The notes under the pieces: generated by a model
What the model was told of the DNA's origin: nothing
Seen by the model: only the letters and a program-made list of their open reading frames with translations
The model's database searches: none
In this document: positions 25,995 through 35,194 of the stretch, in pieces
Layout of the letters: each line of letters opens with the position of its first letter
Position numbering within the stretch: position 1 is the stretch's first letter
Program-made: the position numbers and the translations under genes
Source of the DNA: Hellea sp.
Lineage (GTDB): Bacteria > Pseudomonadota > Alphaproteobacteria > Caulobacterales > Maricaulaceae
DNA length: 35,805 bases
Direction of reading: 5' to 3'
NCBI GenBank assembly: GCA_020628495.1
Contig: JAHDFA010000010.1
Span: 1 to 35,805, forward strand

Positions 25995-26996
25995 TTAATT
26001 ATTTAGCACCATGGCAGCTGCACCATATAGCGGCACGAAATTCGCCTGTATCAAACGAACGGGAATATCTTTCACATACCAGCTTCCTGGGCCGCGGTCT
26101 TTGAACCGCGAAGTAAAATCGGACCCGGAGATGAATTTGGCAATATGTCGGGAGACGCCCCCGCCAATCACAACACCGCCTGAAGCGCCTTGGGTCACGG
26201 CGACATTTCCGGCAAATCCACCTAACATTGAACAGAAATGCGTAACGGTTTTGCGGGCAATGGACCCGGCATCCAATTCAGCTGCCCCCACAATTTCAGC
26301 TGCGGATAAATTATGGTTGGGACTGTCCGTGATAGCACAAATCGCCGTGTGTAATCTGACAAGTCCCGGCCCGGAAATCAGGGCCTCCGCGGACACGAAA
26401 GACAAACGAGACGACCAATAAGCCAAAACTTCGCGTTCCATTTCATCTCCGGGCGCAAAAGCTGTGTGCCCGCCTTCGGTTGGAATAATGCGGACAGGTT
26501 TACCCGGCAGTATACAAGACAGCCCCATACCCGTACCCGGGCCAAGCACAGCAACGGGTTTGTTGTAATCGACTTTTCCTTCTATCAAGACGTCAAACCC
26601 GTCGTCAGGGATAACCGTCGCCCCATTTGCCATGGCAACAAAATCATTCAACACGACAGCTGTGTCTAAGCCGAATTTCTTTCTGAGTTCGTCTTCTGAC
26701 ACAATCCAGTTCAGATTGGTCATTCGAATTTCATCGTCAAATTTTGGTCCTGCAAACGCGAAAGCGCCCTGCTTTGCTTTAATTTTATAGGTGTCGAGAT
26801 AGGTCTCTACGACGTCGTTAAAATGCTTATATTCTGCAACGGCATATCGTTCAGAGTGATGAAGTTCGATACCGCCGGAGGCCGTGCGCTCGGCGAGGGC
26901 CAAGCGGCAATTTGTGCCGCCGACATCACCGACCAACGTTAAACCTTTGGATGGAACAACCAAACCGTCCTGCGTAGAATTATGATGATCTGGCAT
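25995..26996 (-). CDS. glk: Glucokinase (Glk family)
   Basis: A 333-residue enzyme that phosphorylates glucose with ATP to glucose-6-phosphate, the substrate of the zwf product. The phosphate-binding loop GDVGGTNCRLAL lies near residues 23-34, LGPGTGMGLS and EGGH are the family's central motifs, and GGVSRHIAKFI is near the end. It belongs to the E. coli-type Glk rather than the ROK kinases. The chosen ATG overlaps the edd stop by one base (TGATG). An ATG 12 bases upstream (27008) lies inside edd and is possible; neither has a clear ribosome site. Confidence 0.95.
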   Translation of the reverse strand: MPDHHNSTQDGLVVPSKGLTLVGDVGGTNCRLALAERTASGGIELHHSERYAVAEYKHFNDVVETYLDTYKIKAKQGAFAFAGPKFDDEIRMTNLNWIVSEDELRKKFGLDTAVVLNDFVAMANGATVIPDDGFDVLIEGKVDYNKPVAVLGPGTGMGLSCILPGKPVRIIPTEGGHTAFAPGDEMEREVLAYWSSRLSFVSAEALISGPGLVRLHTAICAITDSPNHNLSAAEIVGAAELDAGSIARKTVTHFCSMLGGFAGNVAVTQGASGGVVIGGGVSRHIAKFISGSDFTSRFKDRGPGSWYVKDIPVRLIQANFVPLYGAAAMVLNN

Positions 26997-28846
26997 CAGG
27001 TGAACCATGGCATATCACCGATTGTAGATGCGCCGCTTTCCGCATCCGTTGCAATGGCCCGCTGAACGGCAAACATGTTCATTCCTAATGCGGCCAATTG
27101 AGGTTGTGGCGGTTGAGAGGCGGATGTTCGCGTCGACAGATCCACACCGACGACTTCGACCGTATTATTTTCCGGATCAACCCGCATCATATCCCCGGTC
27201 TGAACACGCGCAATCGGGCCATCCATCAGCGCTTCAGGATGTAAATGTATAGCTGCCGGAACCTTACCGGATGCGCCAGACATTCGGCCATCCGTCACCA
27301 TCGCGACTTTAAATCCTTTGTCCTGTTGCAATCCCAAAATCGGGGTCAATTTGTGCAACTCCGGCATGCCGTTTGCCCGAGGACCTTGGAACCGCAAAAC
27401 GACAACAAAATCGCGTTCCAACTCTCCGGCTTTATGCATTTTGATTAGATCATTCTGATCATCAATCACAATCGCCGGAGCTTCGACCTTCCAGTTTTCT
27501 TCCTTCACGGCAGAAATTTTCATGACAGCACGGCCCAAATTCCCTTCCAGAAGGGCAAGACCGCCATCTTTGCGGATAGGCTTATCAACCGTTGTTAAAA
27601 TTTCAGTATCCAAGCTCTCTTTCGGACCATTGCGCCAAATCACGGCATCCTGTTCGAGATGCATATTTTTCACAGGTTCTTTTGTATAAGCGTGCAAACC
27701 ATCGCCGCCTGCAATCGTGGTGACATCTGCTTGCATAAGGCCTGCATCCAAAAGCTCACCGATCAGATAAGCCATGCCGCCGGCCGCATGGAAATGGTTC
27801 ACATCCATGATGCCATTCGGATAGATTTTACAAATGAGTGGCACGGCTTGACTGATGGCGGCATAATCATCCCAGTTGATGATAATACCGGCTGCGCGTG
27901 CAATCGCTGCCATATGAATTGTCAAATTTGTGGACCCACCGGTTGCCATCAAACCGACCAAGCCATTCACAATGCTCTTCTCGGAAATCACCTTACAGGC
28001 CGGGGTGAAAGCTGCATCCTTACCTTGTGCCATATTCGTAATCTGCGTCGCGCGGCGGACAGCTTGTGCCGTCAGTGCGTCACGCAAAGGCGTATTCGGA
28101 TGCACAAAGCTGGAGCCGGGTAATTGCATACCCATGACTTCCATCAACATTTGGTTCGTGTTGGCCGTCCCGTAAAATGTACAGGTCCCGGGCGCATGAT
28201 AGCTGGCAGCTTCCGCGGCCAGAAGGTCAGCACGCGTGGCTTCTCCCGCGGCAAAAGCCTGTCTTACGCGTGCTTTTTCAGGATTAGGCAGTCCGGATGG
28301 CATCGGGCCTGCCGGTGCAAAAATTTGCGGTATCCAGCCAAAGCGAAGCGCGGCAATCATCAGCCCCGGCACGATTTTATCACACACGCCCAAATGGATG
28401 GCCGCATCAAACATATCATGAGACAATGCAATAGCTGCGCCCTGGGCGATATTATCGCGCGAAAACAATGACAGCTCCATGCCGTCCCGCCCTTGGGTGA
28501 CGCCGTCACACATGGCCGGAACGCCACCAGCCACTTGTGCCGTTGCGCCATTGCGGCGTGCAGCATGCCGGATCAGTTCAGGGAAGCGTTCAAATGGTGC
28601 ATGCGCAGAGAGCATGTCGTTATAGGCTGTAACAATCCCGATATTGGCCCATTTCGCGCCCAGCAACTCAGTCTTTTCCAGAACAGCACACCCGGCAGAG
28701 GCATGTGCAACATTGCCTTCTGAGAGACGGCGGCGACGCGGTCCCTCGCGCATTTGCGCTTCGCATGCGGCGAGATAGCCAGCACGGCTTTGCTTGGAGC
28801 GTTCGGTAATCCGCGCTGTCACGTCTTTGATGACTGAGTGGGTCAT
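26996..28846 (-). CDS. edd: Phosphogluconate dehydratase
   Basis: A 616-residue enzyme of the IlvD/Edd family that dehydrates 6-phosphogluconate to 2-keto-3-deoxy-6-phosphogluconate, the first dedicated step of the Entner-Doudoroff pathway. Cluster-binding Cys residues appear in CDGVTQG and [29 protein letters not shown] and [17 protein letters not shown] are clear family motifs. The length fits the family. The start overlaps the pgl stop by four bases (ATGA). The partner aldolase gene eda is not in the operon or elsewhere in the window. Confidence 0.97.
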   Translation of the reverse strand: MTHSVIKDVTARITERSKQSRAGYLAACEAQMREGPRRRRLSEGNVAHASAGCAVLEKTELLGAKWANIGIVTAYNDMLSAHAPFERFPELIRHAARRNGATAQVAGGVPAMCDGVTQGRDGMELSLFSRDNIAQGAAIALSHDMFDAAIHLGVCDKIVPGLMIAALRFGWIPQIFAPAGPMPSGLPNPEKARVRQAFAAGEATRADLLAAEAASYHAPGTCTFYGTANTNQMLMEVMGMQLPGSSFVHPNTPLRDALTAQAVRRATQITNMAQGKDAAFTPACKVISEKSIVNGLVGLMATGGSTNLTIHMAAIARAAGIIINWDDYAAISQAVPLICKIYPNGIMDVNHFHAAGGMAYLIGELLDAGLMQADVTTIAGGDGLHAYTKEPVKNMHLEQDAVIWRNGPKESLDTEILTTVDKPIRKDGGLALLEGNLGRAVMKISAVKEENWKVEAPAIVIDDQNDLIKMHKAGELERDFVVVLRFQGPRANGMPELHKLTPILGLQQDKGFKVAMVTDGRMSGASGKVPAAIHLHPEALMDGPIARVQTGDMMRVDPENNTVEVVGVDLSTRTSASQPPQPQLAALGMNMFAVQRAIATDAESGASTIGDMPWFT

Positions 28847-29553
28847 GAGGCCGGGCTCGCGAATACATGTAAGTTTTGACCTGCCCGCAAGAGCGCTTGA
28901 ACGGGGGCGTCAGACAGTGGTTTGGACGGCGCCGCATCAAAAACACGGCGCTTTTCTGCACCAGGTATGAATAGAGCAACAAAATGAGAGTCGATAACAG
29001 CGCGTAGTGTTAGCGTGATACGATGAGGATAATCGCCTGCTACCGGCGCGCCCGTTGCATCCACGGCGCATAAAAAATCTTGATTATCTAGCGCGAGAGC
29101 ATGTGCCAATCCGTCTGAATTTGGAAACCAAGACGCTGTATGCGCATCAGACCCCATACCCATGACACAGACGTCAAAAGGACTATCAACACCCTTAAAC
29201 CGGGCTTCGGCGGATTTAAGACCTTTTTGAACGGATGCGTGGGGTGTTTTCAGACCAAAAAATTTAGCCGAGGCTGCATTATTTTGAAAGAGAGCTGCGC
29301 GAATGAAATCTTCATTCGAGCCGTTCTGGCCCGGATCCACCCAACGCTCATCGACCAAACCGATTGTGATTTTAGACCACTCCAAATCCGTTTTTGACAA
29401 ATTTTCATAGAGCGGTTTAGGTGAACTGCCACCACTGACCATCAGGCTGGCATGCCCCCGGGTTTTTAGGGCTTGTCGTAAAACAGCTTCAATCGCCGCG
29501 GAAGCTTTTGCGACCATGTTACCATGATCATATATGACGGGTGTACCCATCAT
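28843..29553 (-). CDS. pgl: 6-phosphogluconolactonase (DevB type)
   Basis: A 236-residue enzyme that hydrolyses 6-phosphoglucono-1,5-lactone, linking zwf to edd. Motifs seen are VSGGSSPKPLYENL near residue 40, LVDERWV near residue 66 and MGMGSDAHTASWFP near residue 131 (the usual form is GMGEDGHTASLFP, so the Glu is replaced by Ser). The ATG overlaps the zwf stop (ATGA), and a second ATG follows directly. Confidence 0.94.
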   Translation of the reverse strand: MMGTPVIYDHGNMVAKASAAIEAVLRQALKTRGHASLMVSGGSSPKPLYENLSKTDLEWSKITIGLVDERWVDPGQNGSNEDFIRAALFQNNAASAKFFGLKTPHASVQKGLKSAEARFKGVDSPFDVCVMGMGSDAHTASWFPNSDGLAHALALDNQDFLCAVDATGAPVAGDYPHRITLTLRAVIDSHFVALFIPGAEKRRVFDAAPSKPLSDAPVQALLRAGQNLHVFASPAS

Positions 29554-31064
29554 TTAATTTCAGACCAATCATGGCCTTGCTTAGCCAACATTCGATCTGC
29601 CGCGTCCGGACCATTAGACCCTGCCGGATAATAAGAAACTTTTTGATCGACTTCTTTCCAAGCGTTCAAAATTCCATCACACCATATCCAAGCCGCCTCG
29701 ACTTCATCACGGCGCATAAACAGCGATAAATTCCCCCGAACCACGTCCATCAAGAGCCGCTCATATGCATCGGGATATCTGACAGTAAAATTATCTGCAT
29801 AAGCCAGATTAAGCGGCAGGGTTTTTAAGCGCAACCCGCCGGCGCCCGGCTCTTTAATTTCCATCCAGAGATTCACGGCCTCATCCGGCTGCAATCGAAT
29901 GACGAGCTTATTGGGATTGACAGGAATGCCCTGTCCGAAAATTGAATGTGGTACGGGTTTAAACTGAACAATGATTTCTGACCGTCGTGCGCTCATACGC
30001 TTTCCGGTACGGATATAAATCGGCACGCCTGCCCAACGCCAATTATTCACTTCCGCATGAATTGCAACATAGGTTTCAGCATCGCTTTCTTCAAAGTCGA
30101 CATCGGTCAAATAATCAGGCGCAGACTCACCGTCCACTTTACCTTTTACATATTGGCCGCGAACCGTTGTCTCTTCAACATTTTCAGCAGTAATCGGTGC
30201 CAAGGCGCGTAAGACTTTGATTTTTTCCAGTCGTAAATCATCGGCATCCGTCGAGCCGGGCGCTTCCATCATTGTCAGGCAAAGCAGTTGAAGGAGATGA
30301 TTTTGTACCATATCCCGCAAGGCGCCGGATTTATCGTAATAGGCTCCTCGGCCGCCTGCGCCGATGCTCTCAGCTACAGTAATTTCAATGTGTTCGATGG
30401 AATCGCGATTCCAAAGAGGCTCTAAAAGGACATTCCCAAACCGTAGAACCAACAGGTTTTGAACTGTTTCTTTCCCAAGGAAATGATCAATCCGATAAAT
30501 ACGTTTTTCCGAAAAAACCTTTCCGACAGCTTCATTGATATCGTCTGCAGAGTTGAAATCATGGCCCAGCGGCTTTTCAAGCACGACACGGCTTTGCTTA
30601 TGGGCGAGGCCTGCGGATTTTAAGCCTTGGCAGATATTAGAGAAAAGCGCCGGCGGCATCGCCAAATAGAACACACGAATGAGCTTTTGAGACTTGTCCA
30701 GCTTTTCGCCCAATCCCGCCCAATCTTTATCCGTTGTCACATCCACAGCCGCGTAGTCGACGAGTTTGCAAAATGCGTCCCATTTTTTTTCGGAAAACGT
30801 CTCGTCCTTAACGAAGGTTTGATAGGCGTCCTTGATCATTATGAGATATTCATCGCGCGTGAGTTTAGACCGCGACGCGCCAATTATTTTGGAGTCTTTC
30901 GGAATCTGTCCATCACAAAAGCGGTGATAAAGCGACGGGATGAGCTTGCGCCGGGCTAGATCGCCCGTGCCGCCAAAAACGACAATCTCAAAAGGCTCGA
31001 CCGGAACGAATGTTGACCCCGCTTCATGTGCAGATTCAGATGTTTTGGTGTTTGAATTGGCCAC
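29550..31064 (-). CDS. zwf: Glucose-6-phosphate 1-dehydrogenase
   Basis: A 504-residue enzyme that oxidises glucose-6-phosphate to 6-phosphogluconolactone with NAD(P)+. The dinucleotide-binding loop is GGTGDLARRKL at residues 31-41, and the active-site RIDHFLGKE lies near residue 195. An N-terminal extension of about 20 residues precedes the core. The start is GTG with AAAGGGA about 7 bases upstream. It is the first gene of zwf-pgl-edd-glk-gluconolactonase, each joined by overlaps or a very short gap. A LacI-type operator with a -35 hexamer lies about 90 bases upstream. Confidence 0.97.
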   Translation of the reverse strand: MANSNTKTSESAHEAGSTFVPVEPFEIVVFGGTGDLARRKLIPSLYHRFCDGQIPKDSKIIGASRSKLTRDEYLIMIKDAYQTFVKDETFSEKKWDAFCKLVDYAAVDVTTDKDWAGLGEKLDKSQKLIRVFYLAMPPALFSNICQGLKSAGLAHKQSRVVLEKPLGHDFNSADDINEAVGKVFSEKRIYRIDHFLGKETVQNLLVLRFGNVLLEPLWNRDSIEHIEITVAESIGAGGRGAYYDKSGALRDMVQNHLLQLLCLTMMEAPGSTDADDLRLEKIKVLRALAPITAENVEETTVRGQYVKGKVDGESAPDYLTDVDFEESDAETYVAIHAEVNNWRWAGVPIYIRTGKRMSARRSEIIVQFKPVPHSIFGQGIPVNPNKLVIRLQPDEAVNLWMEIKEPGAGGLRLKTLPLNLAYADNFTVRYPDAYERLLMDVVRGNLSLFMRRDEVEAAWIWCDGILNAWKEVDQKVSYYPAGSNGPDAADRMLAKQGHDWSEIK

Positions 31065-31132
31065 CGTTTTTCCCTTTAGACAGACGGAACGTAAATTCCC
31101 TCAAGTAAGCCGTCTCATGCGACCTTGATTTT

Positions 31133-31161
31133 GATATGTCTAGTTATGACAGCGCTGTCAA
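31133..31161 (-). promoter_or_regulatory. Candidate zwf operon promoter
   Basis: On the minus strand a perfect TTGACA (31156-31161) is followed after 17 bases by CATATC (31133-31138), a weak -10. The predicted start of transcription leaves a leader of roughly 60 bases before the GTG of zwf. The -35 lies within the operator palindrome, which is how a LacI-type repressor would block it. Confidence 0.5.
31147..31160. promoter_or_regulatory. LacI-family operator palindrome upstream of zwf
   Basis: A perfect 14-bp palindrome, TGACAGCGCTGTCA, centred on CG as in LacI-family operators of proteobacteria. It lies between the LacI-family gene and zwf on the same strand, and overlaps the -35 hexamer of the candidate zwf promoter. 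I saw no second copy in the window. Confidence 0.7.
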
Positions 31162-31216
31162 CAACAGAAGAAATGTTCGTTTTCGAAAATAGGTGTAAAA
31201 TTGTGCTATGGTCGGT

Positions 31217-32236
31217 TTATTTGAGGTCGGAGACAGAGTCCCGGAGCATGATTTCGAAGTCTAAGATTTGGCCTTTCTCCGCTTTTTCATCGGAACGTCT
31301 GACAAGTTCTTTCGCGGCCTGATGGCCCATTTTATAGATAGGCTGACGAACAGTAGTGAGCGCCGGCCAAATGACCCGCGCGAGAGGCGTATCATCAAAA
31401 CCACAGACAGATAATGTGTCCGGCACGTTCAATCCCATTTGCCCTGCGACGGAAATGACGGCGGCTGCCATATCGTCATTAGATGCAAAAATAGCTGTCG
31501 GTCTCTCAGATTCAGGAAGCGTAAGGACCTTTCGGGCAGCAGCAGCCCCTGACTCAAATGAGAAATCACCCTGAACAATGAAATTATCCGGGACGGTTAT
31601 CCCTGCCTCGGACATGGCACGCAGGTAACCGGCATGCCGCAGAGATGTGGCCGCGTGATCAATATGCCCCAAGACAAAAGCAATTTTCTGATGCCCTTGG
31701 TCCAGTAAATGTTGGGTCATCTGATAAGACGCAGTTTCATCATCCATGCCTACAAAAGGTTGCTTGCCGCCATTTTTAGGCGCCACGCGGACGCATTTGA
31801 TATTCAACTCTGCCAACACATCGAGAACCGCATCATTATCGCTCAAGGGCGGGGTCAATATGACCCCATCGACAGGCAGTCGGTCGAGAACAGTTCTAAC
31901 CTGCCTGACAGCTTCATCATGGTCACCCGCACCGCTGAATGAGAGCGGCTCTACAACCAGATGGTATCCTGCATCCCGACAAGCATCGATTGCCCCGCGC
32001 TGGATGTGCGAGATATAGTTTGGCGATGGATTGTCGTAAATGAGCGCAATCAAATAGGACTTTGACGTGGCGAGCCCGCGCGCAGCCAGATTAGGTGAAT
32101 AGCGCAATTCATCCGCAATTGCTTTGACGCGCTCTCGTGTCTTCTCGGCAACATTTGGTTCATTATTCAGAACCCTTGAAACCGTCTTCATGGAGACACC
32201 AGCGCGTTTCGCGACGTCTGTAATCGTGGCTTTCAT
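31217..32236 (-). CDS. LacI family transcriptional regulator
   Basis: A 339-residue repressor-type protein. The N-terminal helix-turn-helix reads ITDVAKRAGVSMKTVSRVLN (residues about 4-23), followed by the hinge region YSPNLAARGLATSKS and a periplasmic-binding-protein-like effector domain (IALIYDNPSPNYISHIQRG, GVILTPPLSD, FASNDDMAAAV, CGFDDTPLARVIWPALTTV). The ATG at 32236 is chosen because it begins just before the HTH and has GGGGAAAG upstream; the frame is open to 32275. It lies between the GH3 gene and the zwf operon, both on its strand. It probably senses a sugar or sugar phosphate made by them; the ligand is unknown. Confidence 0.93.
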   Translation of the reverse strand: MKATITDVAKRAGVSMKTVSRVLNNEPNVAEKTRERVKAIADELRYSPNLAARGLATSKSYLIALIYDNPSPNYISHIQRGAIDACRDAGYHLVVEPLSFSGAGDHDEAVRQVRTVLDRLPVDGVILTPPLSDNDAVLDVLAELNIKCVRVAPKNGGKQPFVGMDDETASYQMTQHLLDQGHQKIAFVLGHIDHAATSLRHAGYLRAMSEAGITVPDNFIVQGDFSFESGAAAARKVLTLPESERPTAIFASNDDMAAAVISVAGQMGLNVPDTLSVCGFDDTPLARVIWPALTTVRQPIYKMGHQAAKELVRRSDEKAEKGQILDFEIMLRDSVSDLK

Positions 32237-32265
32237 ACTCGTCTTTCCCCTATCAAGACCAAGAC

Positions 32266-32288
32266 CTGGCTGCAATTTCAGCAGCCAG
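32266..32288 (-). other. Perfect hairpin in the lacI leader
   Basis: CTGGCTGC (32266-32273) and GCAGCCAG (32281-32288) are exact complements around seven bases, about 30 bases before the ATG of the LacI-family gene. No U-run follows. It could be a leader structure affecting translation, or a binding site. Confidence 0.55.
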
Positions 32289-32307
32289 CTGGTCCACCCT
32301 TACATTT

Positions 32308-32336
32308 CTTATGGTCTGATTGCCATTTGGTCGCAA
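32308..32336 (-). promoter_or_regulatory. Candidate promoter of the LacI-family gene
   Basis: TTGCGA (32331-32336) and CATAAG (32308-32313) on the minus strand are 17 bases apart, giving a predicted leader of about 65 bases that contains the perfect hairpin. Each hexamer matches the consensus at four positions. Confidence 0.4.
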
Positions 32337-32383
32337 GAAACGCGAGATGATAATTTCCTCAACTTTAATGAATGATAATAATC

Positions 32384-34936
32384 CTATTTGAGGCAAACCG
32401 CCTGTCCTTCATTGGCCACCAAACGTATATCAGAGAGACTGAATTTCGCAGCGCCTTCCGTTTCAATAACAACCGGAGACCGAACATATTCCATGCTTGA
32501 AGCAGCCCCCATACAGGACAGCTTTACAGATACATCCGTCCATTCGCCCGGTTTTGCCGATTGCAAAACCGTCGAAAGTTTATTGTCGACTGAACATCCG
32601 TCCCCACAGTCTAAGCCTACGCTTACAGATTGATTTTCCGCACCTGCCTCAGGACGAACACGCAGATATAACGCCATATCGCCGGTATTTTGGCGGCGCA
32701 AATCGATTGGGGTCCCGCGAATTTCGAAACGTCCGGTATCTTTGAATTCAAGCGTCCGAATGTTTTCCTGAACGCCGTCATCGGCTGAAATGATTGTTAC
32801 ATCTCCGCCCGGACTTACGGCGCGAGATGTCTTGACCGTTAATTTGCCCGAGGCGTCACCAATAATCATCTCCCATGGGAAGACAGCTTTACCAGCTTTG
32901 AAAAATTCACTCTCATTTTTCTGTGATAGCTCAATACCGGCATCTTCCGACAAAGCATCTAAATTGCCGTCATCAGCATATGTGAGACCAAACCCATAGG
33001 CAAAGAGCGGATCATAATTCTCATCGTCATAATTCAGCGGAGTTTGAATTGCCGTCCGCGGCCATGAATAGGATAGCGTCCCTTTGAAATCGACGGCAGC
33101 ACCCACATCATCTTTTCCGAATAGAACATCCATAGCATATCCGCCTTCAGAACCCGGCAGCCATGCCGCAACAAATGCATTTGACGCATTGATTTCGCGG
33201 TTCATCCACATCGGACGACCGGACAAGAAAATTGCGACAGTCGGAATCCCGTCAGCTTGAAATTTCTTCAAAAGGTTCAGATCGGTGTCATCGCCCGGCT
33301 TATAGGCCAGCGTGTCAATATCGCCCTTAAACTCGGCATAGGGGTCTTCACCAAAGACAACAACCGCAACAGTCGGCGTTCCCGTATAAACACCCTCATC
33401 ATCGGCTTGGATGACTTGACCACCGCCTGTTTTTAGGTGGCGTTTAATACCGTCCAGCATGGAAGAGCCGCCCGGGAAATCTGAATTAGAATTCCCTGTA
33501 CCCTGCCAAGACAAGGTCCACCCACCGGATTGCTTCCCGATATTATCAACCCCGTCACCCGCAACGACAATTGTCGCATCATTTGAAAGCGGCAAAACAC
33601 CATCATTTTTCAGCAGCACGAGCGATTCACGCACAGCCTGACGGGCAACAGCTTTAGAAGCCGGGTCTTGCAACAGATCATACTGCCCGGCCACGCCGCG
33701 TGATGACGGTTTCCCAGCCTCAAATAGCCCCGAACGTAATTTCACGCGCAAGATACGGCGCACGGCATCATCCAAACGCGCCAAGTCAATTTCGCCATCT
33801 TCGGCTTGTTTTAGCGTCGTATCGAAAAGACCACGCCAACTATCGGGCGCCATAAACATATCGAGACCTGCGTGGAGAGCTTCCGGGCAATCCGTATTGG
33901 TACAGCTGTCGAGTTGCCCATGGGCATTCCAGTCTCCAACGATAAATCCATCAAAGCCCATTTGCCCTTTCAACACATCCGTTAACAGGCCTTTATGACC
34001 TGTGAGTTTGCGCCCCTGCCATGACGAGAAACTCGCCATAACGGATTGCACGCCTGCCTCTAAAGCAGGCGGATAGCCCGCCCCGTGAATATCGCGGATT
34101 TCTTCTTCGGTCTCAATTGAATCGCCTTGATCCCGGCCCTGATTTGTACCGCCATCGGCGAGGAAATGTTTCGCCGTTGCAATGACATGATCGCCTGTCA
34201 GCCAATCCTCTGCGCCGACATCACCCTGAATACCTCGGATTAGCTCACCCGCATAAGACGCCGTGATTTCCGGATTTTCGGAATAACCCTCATATGTCCG
34301 GCCCCAGCGATCATCACGCACCACGGCGATGGTCGGTGCAAAAGTCCATTCCTGCGCGCCGACACGAATTTCTTGCGCTGTGATGGCACCAATTTTACCG
34401 AGCAGTTCCGGGTTTCGCGTTGCGCCCAAACCGACATTGTGCGGAAAAACCGTCGCGCCAGGGATGTTATTATGACCATGAACCGCATCCGTTCCCCAAA
34501 TCATCGGAATAAAGAGACTGTCGCCATAGGCTTCCTTAGAGGCTTCATAGAACTCATCTGCTAGCTCCACCCATGCCGATGCGGGTGAACGGTTATCGCC
34601 GTTCGGCGCAGAATTACCGCCGTTCAAGATTGAGCCCAGCGGATAGGTCTTCAAATCATTCGGCGAAATCGATCCAATATCAGCCTGAATGATTTGACCG
34701 ACTTTTTGACGCAATGTCATTTGCGCCATAATGTCCGTAATGCGGGCCTCCATTGCAGCATCTAAACCCACAGGGCTTTCAACTTTTGGCCAAATGGATG
34801 GATCGACTGTCCCGGGCGCACGCACCTCAGGGGTTGTAGTGTTTTTACTCGGCGTTTCTTTATCTCCGCCACAGGCGACGAGTCCGGCACAAAGGGCAAA
34901 GATCGATACGGATTTCAAAGAAAAATTACGGATCAT
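32384..34936 (-). CDS. Lipoprotein GH3 beta-glucosidase (ExoP/CelD-like)
   Basis: An 850-residue exported glycoside hydrolase. The lipobox LVAC places the lipidated Cys at residue 22, so it is probably anchored in the envelope. The GH3 N-terminal barrel shows MTLRQKVGQIIQADIGSI, IPMIWGTDAVHGHNN, ATAKHFLADG and GFIVGDWNAHGQ with the likely nucleophile Asp335. The C-terminal GH3 domain follows (LVLLKNDGVLPLS), and the last 150 or so residues look like the galactose-binding-like domain of ExoP-type glucan glucohydrolases (VKLSCMGAASSMEYV). It probably releases glucose from beta-glucans or oligosaccharides for the ED operon nearby. GAGG lies seven bases before the ATG. Confidence 0.94.
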   Translation of the reverse strand: MIRNFSLKSVSIFALCAGLVACGGDKETPSKNTTTPEVRAPGTVDPSIWPKVESPVGLDAAMEARITDIMAQMTLRQKVGQIIQADIGSISPNDLKTYPLGSILNGGNSAPNGDNRSPASAWVELADEFYEASKEAYGDSLFIPMIWGTDAVHGHNNIPGATVFPHNVGLGATRNPELLGKIGAITAQEIRVGAQEWTFAPTIAVVRDDRWGRTYEGYSENPEITASYAGELIRGIQGDVGAEDWLTGDHVIATAKHFLADGGTNQGRDQGDSIETEEEIRDIHGAGYPPALEAGVQSVMASFSSWQGRKLTGHKGLLTDVLKGQMGFDGFIVGDWNAHGQLDSCTNTDCPEALHAGLDMFMAPDSWRGLFDTTLKQAEDGEIDLARLDDAVRRILRVKLRSGLFEAGKPSSRGVAGQYDLLQDPASKAVARQAVRESLVLLKNDGVLPLSNDATIVVAGDGVDNIGKQSGGWTLSWQGTGNSNSDFPGGSSMLDGIKRHLKTGGGQVIQADDEGVYTGTPTVAVVVFGEDPYAEFKGDIDTLAYKPGDDTDLNLLKKFQADGIPTVAIFLSGRPMWMNREINASNAFVAAWLPGSEGGYAMDVLFGKDDVGAAVDFKGTLSYSWPRTAIQTPLNYDDENYDPLFAYGFGLTYADDGNLDALSEDAGIELSQKNESEFFKAGKAVFPWEMIIGDASGKLTVKTSRAVSPGGDVTIISADDGVQENIRTLEFKDTGRFEIRGTPIDLRRQNTGDMALYLRVRPEAGAENQSVSVGLDCGDGCSVDNKLSTVLQSAKPGEWTDVSVKLSCMGAASSMEYVRSPVVIETEGAAKFSLSDIRLVANEGQAVCLK

Positions 34937-35194
34937 GAGAGGTCCTCAATTCGAAAGACGGAACGCCGCGCATATAGCGTAACGCTCCAATGGAATGTTC
35001 TAAAATACGGTCCTGAAAATCTATCCTCAGGATTTGAAAGCGCCCTAAGCGCCAATGTGATGGTATCGAAAACGGCAGAGCTTTTAACTGGTCCGGCGCA
35101 ATGTGGATTGCCGTCAGTCGTTAGCTAAAAAAATGTCGCAGAAAATTATCGTCGAACCGAAATTTCGACCGGAACAGCGTAATTAATAAAGTGG
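34937..35194. other. Intergenic region upstream of GH3
   Basis: A 258-base gap on the minus strand before the GH3 gene, with the 22-aa mini-ORF at its upstream end. It presumably holds the GH3 promoter, but no clear -35/-10 pair stands out. It contains AGCGT-A-ACGCT (34976-34986), TCCTGA-N10-TCAGGA (35011-35032) and GTCGAA/TTCGAC arms near 35155. No copy of the zwf operator was found. Confidence 0.5.
35011..35032. promoter_or_regulatory. Inverted repeat upstream of GH3, possible operator
   Basis: TCCTGA (35011-35016) and TCAGGA (35027-35032) flank ten bases, 75-96 bases before the GH3 ATG. Position and arm spacing would suit a dimeric regulator. It does not resemble the zwf operator. Confidence 0.3.

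Noticed and set aside
31180-31189. TTTTCGAAAA palindrome near the zwf operator
   Set aside because: A 10-bp AT-rich palindrome is expected by chance and is not at an obvious promoter position.
32364-32383. AT-rich Fur-box-like sequence downstream of the GH3 stop
   Set aside because: Only partial similarity, and it lies between the GH3 stop and the predicted lacI promoter where iron control would make little sense.
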